A DNA stretch of 64,000 bases from Physella acuta (lineage: Eukaryota; Mollusca; Gastropoda; Physidae): contig NW_026732690.1 of NCBI RefSeq assembly GCF_028476545.1, positions 534,501 through 598,500 on the forward strand, given 5' to 3'. Position 1 is the stretch's first letter. Each line of letters starts with the position of its first letter. Position numbers and translations under genes: made by a program. Positions 32,697 through 43,470 of the stretch are shown one piece after another. The notes under the pieces were generated by a model. That model did no database searches and was not told the origin of the DNA. It saw nothing but the letters and a program-made list of their open reading frames with translations.

Positions 32697-34785
32697 TAAA
32701 TGATGTCCTATAGGTAGATGCATTTTAATGATGCCCTATAAGTAGATGTTAATGATACCTTATATGTAGATGTCTTTGAATGATGTCCTATAACTAGATG
32801 TTAATGATGTCCTTTAATTAGATGTGTTTTAATGATTTCCTATTAGTAGATGCGTTTTAATGATGTTTTATAAGAAGATGTTAATGATGTCCTATAATTA
32901 GATGTGTTTTAAGGGTGTCATATAAGTAGATGTTAATGATGTCCTATAAGTAGATGGTAATGATATCCTATAAGTAGATGTGTTTAAATGACGTCCTATA
33001 AGTAGATGTGTTTAAATGATGTTCTATAAATTAATGTGTGTTAATGATGTCCTATAAGTAGATGTGTTTTAATGATGTCCTATAAGTAAATGTTAATGAT
33101 GTCTTATAATTAGATGTGTTTTAATGATGTCCAATAAGTAGATGTTACTGATGTCCTATAAGTAGATGTGTTTAAATGATGTTCTATAAATTAATGTGTA
33201 TTATTGATGTCCTATTAGTAGATGCGTTTCAATGAGGTCCTATTAGTAGATGTGTTTAATTGATGTCCTATAAGAAGATGTGTTTTAATGATGTTCTATA
33301 AATAGATATTAATGATGCCCTATACGTAGATGTTAATGATGCCTTATATGTAGATGTGTTTAAATGATGTCCTCTAAGTAGATGTTAATCATGTCCTTTA
33401 ATTAGATGTGTTTTAATGATGTCCTATAAATAGATAAGATTTATTAATGTCCTATAAGTAGATGTGTTTTAATGATGTTCTATAAATAGATATTAATGAT
33501 GCCCTATACGTAGATGTTAATGATACCTTATATGTAAATGTGTTTAAATGATGTCCTCTAAGTAGATGTTAATCATGTCCTTTAATTAGATGTGTTTTAA
33601 TGATGTCCTATAAATAGATAAGATTTATTAATGTCCTATAAGTAGATGTTAATTATGTCTTATAATTAGAAGTGTTTTAATGATGTCATCTAAATAGATT
33701 TTAATGATTCCCTATATCTAGATGTGTTAAATTATATCTTATAAGTAGATGTTAATGAAGCCCTATAAGTAGATGTAAACAATGTCCTTTAAGTAAATGC
33801 ATTTTAATGATGTCCTATAAAATGATGTTAATTATGTCCTATAAGTAGATGTGTTTTATAGATGTCCTAGAAGTAGATGTTAATGATGTCCTATAAGTAG
33901 ATGTGTTTAAATGATGTCCTATAAGTAGGTGTGTGTAAATGTTGTCCTATAAGTAGAAGTTAATGATATCACATAAGTAGATGTGTTTAAATGACGTCAT
34001 GTAAGTAGATGTGTTCAAATGATATCTTATAAGAGGATGTTAATGATGCCCTATAAGTAGATGTAAACGATGTTTATAAGTTAATGTATTTTAAGGATGT
34101 CCTATAAAATGATGTTAATGATGTCCTATAAGTAGATGTATTTTAATGATGTCCTATAAGTAGATGTAATTTAATGTTGTCCTATAAGTAGATGTAATTT
34201 AATGATATCCTATAAGTAGATGATAATGATGCCCTATAAGTAGATGTGTTTTGATGATGTCCAATAAGTAGAGGTTAATCATGTTCTATAAGTGGATGTG
34301 TTACAAGTAGATGTATTTAAATAATGTCCTATAAGTAGATGTTAACGATGTCCTTTAAGTAGATGTGTTTTATGATGTCTAATTAGTAGATGTTAATGAT
34401 GTCTTATAAGTATATGTTAATGATGTTCTATACGTGGATGTGTTTAAATGATGTCCTACAAGTAGATGTTTTTAATGATGTGCTATAAGCAGATGTGTTT
34501 TAATGATGTCCTTTAAGCAGATTTTAATGATGTCTTATAAGTAGATGTCTTTTAATGTTTCCTTTAAGTAGATGTTAATGATGTCCTATAAGTAGATGTT
34601 AACGATGTTCTATAAGTAGATGTGTTTTAATGATGGCATATATGTAGATGTGTTTTAATGATGTCCTAAAAGTAGATGTTAATGATGCCCTATAGGTAGA
34701 TTTGTTAAAATGATATCCTATAAGTATACGTGTTTTAATGATGTCCTATAAGTAGATGTGCTTTAATGATGTTCTATAAGTAGAT
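32697..34785 (+). repeat. 2.1 kb minisatellite with alternating 24/28 bp units
   Basis: Units are TAATGATGTCCTATAAGTAG plus ATGT (24 bp) or plus ATGTGTTT (28 bp), with many point variants. Some blocks are themselves duplicated: 33270-33440 resembles 33460-33640. It begins directly after direct repeat D copy 2. No open frame persists. Confidence 0.92.
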
Positions 34786-35090
34786 GTTTAAAATTACACA
34801 ATAGCACAATATAGTCGGTCAATTAGTGTATTATTTTAATAACATATGTAATTCAAAATCTATGTATGTTTATTGTGAAAATGAGAGCAATTTATTGAAA
34901 CAAATTTAAGCAAAGCTAGAAATGAAAGCAATATACAATAGTTTTCTTTTCAGTATAGTTTGATAATAAAGGTAATGGTTTTTAAAAATGTCTAGTTATA
35001 ACTGCATTTTAGGACCTAGACATTTTTCTATTAAAAAAAAAGTCAATGGGAAGCTGCTCTCGAGCAGTAGGGAGCTATGATCTAGAGCAG

Positions 35091-36870
35091 TGGTTCCCAA
35101 CCTTTTTCGAGTGGCGACCCCCTTTTATAAAAAGTAAGTGACCCGCGACCCCCATAGAATTAAAAAGCCGAAACTAGTATGGAAATTAATAAGCACTAAA
35201 GTAAGATTTTCTAGTAGACTTTCAATATGAACTACTCTTGATAACTGTTTTAATAGCTTGAGTAAAATTGCACACTATTCACTAAACCTTCGTGGTTAAG
35301 TTTTTAATTAAAATTTTTTTTTGTTAACGCCAACCTATGTCATTATAATTATCTTAATTTTGTTTTTAATCGAAGAATAGTGTTGAAAATATATTGTCGA
35401 AAAGTCAATCAATTTTACGTTTGGGTATGAATGGTGAATACTACACCAAAATTGTGTCTGTAGTTTTTCATCTTACTCGGAATCATTCTGCAAATCAAAG
35501 AATTCATCTTGTAATTCATCGGGAATGCTGGCAAAATCAAGGGAAGAAGAGAATGGGTAATACGTAAATGCAGATTCTTCTTTTTTCAGCTCAGAGAAGT
35601 AGCGATGCAGTTCGTTTTCAAGAGATTCAAAATGCCCAGAAATCGCTTCTTTCAAAATTTTAATTATCTCACAATCAGATTCATCTACCACACCGCAGAG
35701 TTTCTCAAATTTACAATATTTCCTAGATTTATTTTCTTCGCCAATTTTGCAGCTTTGATAAAAATGCCCCGAGATTATCATGGAAAGTTATAATATTCGT
35801 TAGTTTTCCCTCAAGCTTCAGGTTAAGCTTATCTTGATGTTCGAGCACATCTGCTAGGTATGATACTTTCTCCAACCACTCTATGTCGTTTTAAGTATAC
35901 CAAAAAGTCTTGTTTCCTTTGCACTCCCAAGAACAATTTGATTTCAGATTTCAATTAAAAAACACAATTTACAACATTTCGTTTGACAGCCAGCGTACTG
36001 TAGTGTAGAAGAGCAGAACCTCGTGATCTATATTAATGTTTTTGCTCAGTTCTTTGAAGGCCCCAGATTTTATATAATTTACGACTTATACTAGCAATGG
36101 ACTCTTGATGTCGGTTGGTTAGGGCAGTGGTTAGGGAGCTAAATCTTTTCTGTTTTCTGAAAGTCCGATTTTGAGATAAACATAGATGGCGCACCATCCG
36201 TACAAACTCCCCACAACCGTTCTAACCCATTTCAATCATCCAGTTTCAAAAAAGGTATTTATTTTCTCCATGCTATTTTCACAAAAGAGCAACTCTTCTT
36301 TGCTATCATCCGCATGAATATAGACACAGACCAGCAACTGCGAACACGAACTCACGTCTGTTGATTTATCAACTTGAAAAGCAAACAATGGTGAAAGCTT
36401 AATTTCAATAAAAATGTGTTATTTAACATTTACGTACATGCAGCGTTTGATGAGGTTTTCTCCTATTGTTTTTTTTTTTTTTTTGCTTGGCATTTTCTAT
36501 CGCGACTTCATTTGATGCTTGCACTAATGCTGGTGAAAACTTCCTGTTCGATCAAGTTTCTGGCGTTTGCAACTAGCTTCTTACCGACGAAAGAACTCCA
36601 TATATTTTTTGTGTGTTCTGAATGACTCGTCTCAAATGACGTCTTATTTTTGAAGATTTCATAGCTTCGTGACTGAGAACAACTTTGTACAGTGCGCTTT
36701 GTTTCTTCTCTATTACATTTCCAGTGATGTTAATGAAGCCGAATTTCAAAAATTCTTCTAAATATTTGTTTTGTTTCAAATTACTAAGATTTAGTATACC
36801 AGTTGGCGACCCCCCAGAAAGACCTCCGCGACCCCCAGGGGGGTCGCGACCCCCAGGTTGGGAACCCGTG
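35091..36870 (-). mobile_element. hAT transposon relic, ZBED5/SCAND3-type
   Basis: Ends CAGTGGTTCCCAACCTTTTT and, inverted, CACGGGTTCCCAACCTGGGG. Flanks are ATCTAGAG (35083-35090) and ATCTAGAC (36871-36878), a 7-of-8 target duplication. On the minus strand, the N-terminal part (36779-36573) reads KYLEEFLKFGFINI...LSHEAMKSSKIRRH, the BED-type start of SCAND3/ZBED5 transposases with eroded cysteines. The C-terminal part (35781-35473) reads HFESLENELHRYFSEL...FDLQND, as in the same group. Stops and frame changes separate these, so it encodes no whole transposase. It is about 1.8 kb, against roughly 2.5-4 kb for autonomous relatives. Confidence 0.8.
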
Positions 36871-36891
36871 ATCTAGACGTTACGATCCAAA

Positions 36892-37992
36892 CATCTATGT
36901 TTATCTCAAAATCGGGCTTTCAGAAAACAGAAAAGATTTAGCTCCCTAACCACTGCCCTAACCAATCGACATCAAGAGTCCATTGCTAGTATAAGTCGTA
37001 AATTATATAAAATCTGGGGCCTTCAAAGAACTGAGCAAAAACATTAATATAGATCACGAGGTTCTGCTCTTCTACACTACAGTACGCTGGCTGTCAAACG
37101 AAATGTTGTAAATTGTGTTTTTTAATTGAAATCTGAAATCAAATTGTTCTTGGGAGTGCAAAGGAAACAAGACTTTTTGGTATACTTTAAACGACATAGA
37201 GTGGTTGGAGAAAGTATCATACCTAGCAGATGTGCTCGAACATCAAGATAAGCTTAACCTGAAGCTTGAGGGAAAACTAACGAATATTATAACTTTCCAT
37301 GATAATCTCGGGGCATTTTTATCAAAGCTGCAAAATTGGCGAAGAAAATAAATCTAGGAAATATTGTAAATTTGAGAAACTCTGCGGTGTGGTAGATGAA
37401 TCTGATTGTGAGATAATTAAAATTTTGAAAGAAGCGATTTCTGGGCATTTTGAATCTCTTGAAAACGAACTGCATCGCTACTTCTCTGAGCTGAAAAAAG
37501 AAGAATCTGCATTTACGTATTACCCATTCTCTTCTTCCCTTGATTTTGCCAGCATTCCCGATGAATTACAAGATGAATTCTTTGATTTGCAGAATGATTC
37601 CGAGTAAGATGAAAAACTACAGACACAATTTTGGTGTAGTATTCACCATTCATACCCAAACGTAAAATTGATTGACTTTTCGACAATATATTTTCAACAC
37701 TATTCTTCGATTAAAAACAAAATTAAGATAATTATAATGACATAGGTTGGCGTTAACAAAAAAAAATTTTAATTAAAAACTTAACCACGAAGGTTTAGTG
37801 AATAGTGTGCAATTTTACTCAAGCTATTAAAACAGTTATCAAGAGTAGTTCATATTGAAAGTCTACTAGAAAATCTTACTTTAGTGCTTATTAATTTCCA
37901 TACTAGTTTCGGCTTTTTAATTCTATGGGGGTCGCGGGTCACTTACTTTTTATAAAAGGGGGTCGCCACTCGAAAAAGGTTGGGAACCACTG
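36892..37992 (+). mobile_element. Inverted partial copy of the adjacent hAT transposon
   Basis: This is the reverse complement of 35091-36188, with only a few differences seen by eye. The plus-strand frame at 37299-37607 encodes the same 102 residues as the minus-strand frame at 35473-35781. The segment also reads WLEKVSYLADVLEHQDKLNL, a conserved hAT block. It ends GGTTGGGAACCACTG, then GTCTAGAT, the inverse of the ATCTAGAC that follows the first copy. Confidence 0.85.
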
Positions 37993-38251
37993 GTCTAGAT
38001 GAAGAATTTACATTACACCCAAGGCAATTTTAATACAAAATAACATCTCCCGGTGTATATTTCGAGGGCGGCTGAATCAGTGACGAGTACTTTCTAACGC
38101 AACGGTAGCGGACATTTAAATGCGCTGATGCGGTGACGACAGTGTGACGACTCCTTTCTATCGTAACGGCTACGGATGTCAAAATACGCTGATGCAGTGA
38201 CAGGTGGAATGGTTTTGTATTACCGTAAATCTCGTGCTAGACAGTCAGGCG

Positions 38252-38453
38252 CAGTGTTTCTTCCAGACTTTTTTCTCCGGGGGGGCACTTGAAATCTTCG
38301 GGGGGGCGGTAAACTTTCTTCGGGGGGGCGGACACTGTTAAAAATATATATTTTCTATATAAATTATATAAATTTCATTTCGTTCGGGGGGGGCGGTAAA
38401 AATTTTTCGGGGGGGCTTCGCCCCCCCCGAAGAGATGCCTGGAAGAAACTCTG
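38252..38453 (+). mobile_element. hAT-type MITE (family CAGTGTTTCTTCC), complete
   Basis: Inverted ends CAGTGTTTCTTCCAGACTTT and CTGGAAGAAACTCTG, with a perfect 8 bp duplication GTCAGGCG (38244-38251 and 38454-38461). It is 202 bp with G-rich internal blocks of the form TTCGGGGGGGCGG. Confidence 0.92.
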
Positions 38454-38821
38454 GTCAGGCGCGACAGTGACATTATATTTAACCAAAAAAATCTTAACGA
38501 CATGGAAGTGGTGGAGAGGGACCAATCATTGTCGATATGTGTGTTTTAGATTTCTTCTTCTGAATAGACAGAAAAAAATAAAAATTCAAAATTAAGTCTA
38601 AATTTCTATTTACACAAACCGAACCGTCGCTTTTAACCTGATGTTTTACTTTAGATAGCCCATCAGCACCCATCTAATATATGCTCTACCCCACTCCTTT
38701 TCCGGTAAATATTTGTTCCCACTATTGAACAGCGGTATTAACTAGATCTAGATCTTTTTTTCTTTACCATTTCAACATGGAGACGTGAAAAAACAACATG
38801 TTTTAGCTATTTTTTGGGCAA

Positions 38822-38822
<1 letters not shown>

Positions 38823-38917
<95 letters not shown>
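38823..38917. repeat. (TA)n microsatellite
   Basis: About 95 bp of pure TA. Tyr/Ile open frames on both strands are artefacts. Confidence 0.95.
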
Positions 38918-38919
<2 letters not shown>

Positions 38920-39191
38920 AATGCACTGAAAATAACAAAATAAAAAGTATCTTTAAAAAAATTATACCTTTTGGCCTTCAATGCTTCAAAGAAAGCCTAT
39001 TTTTCATTTTCTTATTTTCATAGTATTTAAAATGGGTTATTATAAAGGTTTTTATATTTTTAAATTATTATAAATCCAAATTTTTCTGACGCCAAATGTG
39101 TAAAACAGATGAGGCAGTCATAGTTGTCATGTTTGAAGATTAGACAACTAGGAACTTCGCTCGTATAGATAATATAGGAATCTACAAGGGT

Positions 39192-39329
39192 CAGAGGCGT
39201 AGTGACCGACCTGAGGGGGGCGCCAAATTGAAAGTTTGAGGGGGGGGTGCAAATGAAAAGTTCGAGGGGGGGGGGGGGTGAAAATCGAAAGTTTGTCCCC
39301 GGGCGCCGGGAAGGGTCGCTACGCATCTG
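39192..39329 (+). mobile_element. hAT-type G-rich MITE (family CAGAGGCGTAGCGA)
   Basis: Ends CAGAGGCGTAGTGACC and GGTCGCTACGCATCTG, with a perfect 8 bp duplication ACAAGGGT (39184-39191 and 39330-39337). It is 138 bp with G runs separated by AAATCGAAAGTTTG-like units. Confidence 0.92.
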
Positions 39330-39414
39330 ACAAGGGTGCTTGAGGCAATATGTTTGTGAAGCAAGGGTTGAAAGGAATAGCAAGACGGCACTACTAAAAC
39401 AAATTAAAATTGAA

Positions 39415-39655
39415 AAAAACAACATTTTAATAACAAACCTTTATAAGTAGAAAACAAAATTATAATAAATTTTAATTAATTCTTTAAAAATTAGATAAGC
39501 ATCCAATTAAGATAAATTAGATGTTAAATGCATTGTCATCAAATTTTAAAGAAATCGGTCCTTTAGACGTGGTCGAAATTTCGCTCGCCGGTTTCGACCC
39601 ATAAGACAAACGTCAAAAGAACAAGAAAGCAAGTTAAATAAAAGGTTATAAAAAT
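39415..39655 (-). repeat. Diverged foldback-family arm
   Basis: ACATTTTAATAACAAACCTT, AGATAAGCATCCAATTAAGA and AAGCAAGTTAAATAAAAGG follow the order of the inverted arm at 25340-25770, with considerable divergence and deletions. Confidence 0.5.
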
Positions 39656-40284
39656 ACAGATAACTGCGTTTGAAATTTTTCTAGGTATGCGTCAGTGTGA
39701 GTGACGTTTCAATTTCCTGCAAGAAACGAAATGTATGACAGAAGTAAATGAGGACCTATGGGAGTGTTTTTATCAGACGTGCGTATCGGCATGTCAAGAT
39801 AACATAAGTACATGATTTTAGTGAGAGAGGCAAAGAGTTTTGACGTGTAAACACACTGTAACATATTATGTAGGACTGTGTTAGAAATTCAACATGAAAT
39901 AAATTTGGTGGGGTGATTCAAGACCGATGCAAATAAATGGGCTCACGTTACAAATATCCACTTCTGCTGTAGTTGTGGAAATACGCCTTTATTAGTGTGC
40001 TTAATTAGACTTCTGATTTGATCTGTATATAGCGGTTACATCAACTTGATCAGTGTCAACTACATACTGTTTTACAGTTATATCCCTTTTATTAAATGTA
40101 GATCTACATTACATTCGTTTGGAGAAGGCGGTTAGGCCTAGCGCTCGACTGCTATCCCGAATGTCTTATGTTCAGATTTCGGATAATTCTTTCTCTAAGT
40201 TCTGCACAATTTTGCTGGTGTTTTTTTTTCAAACAGTGTTTCTTTCCAAAACAATATATTCTGAACACGGTTGTTTTTTGCTTT
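39656..40284. other. Non-coding, unassigned
   Basis: No gene or known element was recognised. Confidence 0.3.
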
Positions 40285-40980
40285 TTACTTTCTCGTATAT
40301 ACGAAGTATAGAGAAAGTCTTGTAATCGTGCAAAAAAAAAAAATCGAGATTTTTGCAAATCTCGACGTTTTGCATCTCACTGATACGGAAAAACATAATT
40401 TTGCAATCTTGTCCGTATGTCTGTGTGTCTGTGTGTGTGTCTGTGTGTGTGTGTGTCCGTGTGTAAACACGATAACTTGAGTACCGTTACAGCTAGGTTG
40501 ATGAAATTTCATATATAAGTATTTTATCAAAATCGTAGATCCGTATCAACTTTTGAGCGATTTCTGACAACCGGAAGTGGTACTTTTTCTACTTTGAATT
40601 TTTCAAAAGCCTATAACTTGAGTACTATTTCAGATAGATAAATGAAATTTCACATGTAAGTAAAAGATCTAATTCTCTACCTTCTGTTAAATTTTGAGTA
40701 ATTTCCGTTGACCGGAAGTAGTAATTTACGCTACTTCCGATTTCTCAAAAAACTAATGTAAATTTTTAAAGTAATAATAATATTGCGCACTATTATGCGC
40801 TTTTTTATTTCGCGTTCACTTGGTGTGCAATTAATTTGTCTACGAGATTTTATTCTATTTTTAAAACTTTAAGTATTTAAAATGGATTAAAAATCATGTC
40901 TATAGCCCGAGTTCCCATCCCCTGTTATTTTATATAAGAATATTCGAGAAAGTTTAGGGGAGATCACTCCCGGTTTATTT
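40285..40980 (+). repeat. Dispersed repeat C, copy 2
   Basis: Longer copy of the repeat at 13076-13700. Near its start is a potential hairpin TTTCTCGTATATACGAAGTA. It includes GTGTGTCTGTGTGTGTGTC, CACGATAACTTGAGTACC, GTTGACCGGAAGTAG, and the end TTTAGGGGAGATCACTCCCG. It has no coding capacity. Confidence 0.75.
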
Positions 40981-41084
40981 TAAAATGTATTTTGAAAAGG
41001 CGAAATAATGAAAAAAGAAACACATTCATAAAAAAATAAATACATTACTTTCAAACTGCGAGTTGTTTTTATGTACAAAATTTT

Positions 41085-42620
41085 AGACCTAGATCTCTAG
41101 ATCAAGATCTAAAACGTTTAAGTTTAACGCATCAAATATTCATAGTTACACATTACAAGAAAAACGGAACAAAAAAATATCGACGTTCCGATAATTTAAA
41201 GTTTTATAAACAGGATGTTGCCAGGTACCCCTTGTGGCTGTACGGACGATCTACTGGAGAATAGAGAGTATTAGAGAGCCTTCCAAGTGCTCGCCTTGAG
41301 TTTTCTGTCAATTGTTTCGTAATTATCTAGATATAGATCTAGATCTAATCTAGATCTAGAATTCTAGATCTAGTTCTAGATTCTAAGTCTAATTGACTAA
41401 TTGGAGTTATTTCTCATTTTATTTAGGTAAGCTTTAAATTACTAGATCTAGATCTAGATCTAGATCTAAATCTAGAACTAGATCTAGATCTAGAATCTAG
41501 ATCTAGATATCTAGATCTAGATTCTAGAATCTAGATCTAAACTCTAAACTTTAAGTCAAATTAAGTCTTTAGTCTAGTCTTTAGAGTTTAAGTTAAACTT
41601 AAAAGTTAAAGGTTGTCAATTTTATCTAGATCTAGAATCTAGTAGATCTAGATCTAGACGTCTAGATCTAGATTCTAGAATCTCTAGACCTAGAGATCAA
41701 GATCTAGAATCTAGATTAACTTTTAAAAAAAATAACTAGATCTAGATCTAATCTAGATCTAGTCTAGATATAGATCTAGATTCTACATACTCATATACAC
41801 ACTAACAGTATTATAGTATACAGTACAGTACTACAGACAGTGGCACGGTCAGACTGTAACACTCTAGAATCTAGATCTAGATCTAAATGACCTGTTCTAT
41901 CTAGAGATTAGATAGATCTAGACTTCTAGATCTAGAATCTAGAGAAATCTAGATCTAATCTAGGTCTAGATTTTAGATCTAGCCAGATCTAGAAATCTAG
42001 AATCTACCTTAGATCTAGATCTACTAGATTCTACAACAGACAATTATTAGATTTAGTTATTACTTCTAGATCTAGAATCTATTAGGGACTAAGAATCTCT
42101 ACTTTTACTAGAATAACTAGAATCTATACTATTTTAGAATCAGTGGGGGGGGGGGGGGGGGGGAGGGCGGCGCCAAAATGGGTTGGAACAACAAATTGAA
42201 AGTTTGGGGGGTGTGTGCAAATGAAAAGTTCGAGGGGGGAGGTTCAAATCGAAAGTTTGTCCCCCGGGCGTCGGGAAGGGTCGCTACGCCTCTGATTAGA
42301 ATAGACCCCTAAGGCCTAAAAGTATATCATCTTGACTTATCTAGTTCTAGATCTAGCGTAGATAGATTATTCTAGATCTAGATTCTAGATCCAGAATCTA
42401 GGTAGATCTAGATCTAGAATCTACTAAATCTGATCTAGAATATATATCTAGATCTAGGTCGTATCTAAAGTTCCAAACTCTGAACTCTACTTCTACTAAA
42501 TACAATTAATTACTGCTTAACTAATCTACTATTACTAGATTAAAGATTTAGATCTAGATGTAGATATAGAACTAGTTCTAGCAACTAGAGTCTAGAAAGT
42601 CTATATCTAGATCTAGATTC
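41085..42620. repeat. Large degenerate TCTAGA/AGATCT hexamer field
   Basis: About 1.5 kb in which AGATCT, TCTAGA, CTAGATC and AATCTAGATC variants recur every few bases, interrupted by short unique stretches and by a MITE at 42141-42294. No gene is present. Confidence 0.85.
42141..42294 (+). mobile_element. hAT-type G-rich MITE (family CAGAGGCGTAGCGA)
   Basis: Right end GGTCGCTACGCCTCTG is intact. The left end is reduced to CAGTG plus a G run. Flanks TTTAGAAT and ATTAGAAT agree at 7 of 8 bases. The interior has ACAAATTGAAAGTTTGGGGG and CAAATCGAAAGTTTGTCCCC. Confidence 0.8.
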
Positions 42621-42792
42621 TAAATACTTTTTTTGAAGTGTGTTAGACTGTTATGTGATTGGTATTACACTAAATAATACTAATTTTACTCATGTGTAAA
42701 AGAGTCAATGCTGACACTTAGTCAAAATAATCAGCTAATTGTATCTGAAGAACAGAAACTACCATAGCCCTATCGTATAGTCTTGACAAGAG

Positions 42793-42996
42793 CAGTGGTT
42801 GTTAACTGTGGTTCTATATAGGGGTTTGGTAGGTCAGCCTCAGGGGTTTGATGGAGGTCAAGACACACAGTCACACTGACTCGTGATTCACGATTGGATT
42901 TTGTTTGTGCATTGGATAGAATTTTAAGAAGGGTTCAGTGAATGTGCATATGAAACTGGTGGGGTTCAGTACCTCCAAGAAGGTTAAGAATGACTG
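42793..42996 (+). mobile_element. hAT-type MITE, third family (CAGTGGTTGTTAAC)
   Basis: Inverted ends CAGTGGTTGTTAACTGTGG and, from the right, CAGTCATTCTTAACCTTCTTG. The interior is made of GGGGTTTG/GGGTTCAGT segments. Target duplication is eroded (GACAAGAG and CTCTAGAG). Confidence 0.65.
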
Positions 42997-43470
42997 CTCT
43001 AGAGTAAAATAGAGTCTAGTTTAACCATAAGCCCTAATAAATCTGACTTAACACTAAACATGATATTACTACAATACAACAAATAATAACTAGATATTGA
43101 TTTTGTGATTATATTTAATTATGCTTGATGTTTGCCTTTAATTTATTTACTATAAATAAATATAGGTCTAATAACATTTAATATTTAATGTCAAATTAAT
43201 GGTGCTTTTACTATTTTATTGTACTTTGCTACTAATAACTTCTAGTTAACATTGTTAAGCCAAAGACAGAAAATGTTGTCTTAATACTTCAAGAAAGATG
43301 AATCTGAAGTAAACTTGTGGACTGTAAACACTTGAAACTAGTCTTTTCTTGAATTATTAAAATATATTATATAATTAATCATTGTAGCCCTCTTGGTCTC
43401 TTCATTATTAATTTATTCTTAAATATTTATACTTTTTAGAATGTATTATGCATACAAATTTTTGTTTCAG

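Noticed and set aside
38772-39023. Tyr/Ile-rich short frames
   Set aside because: Artefacts of the (TA)n tract.
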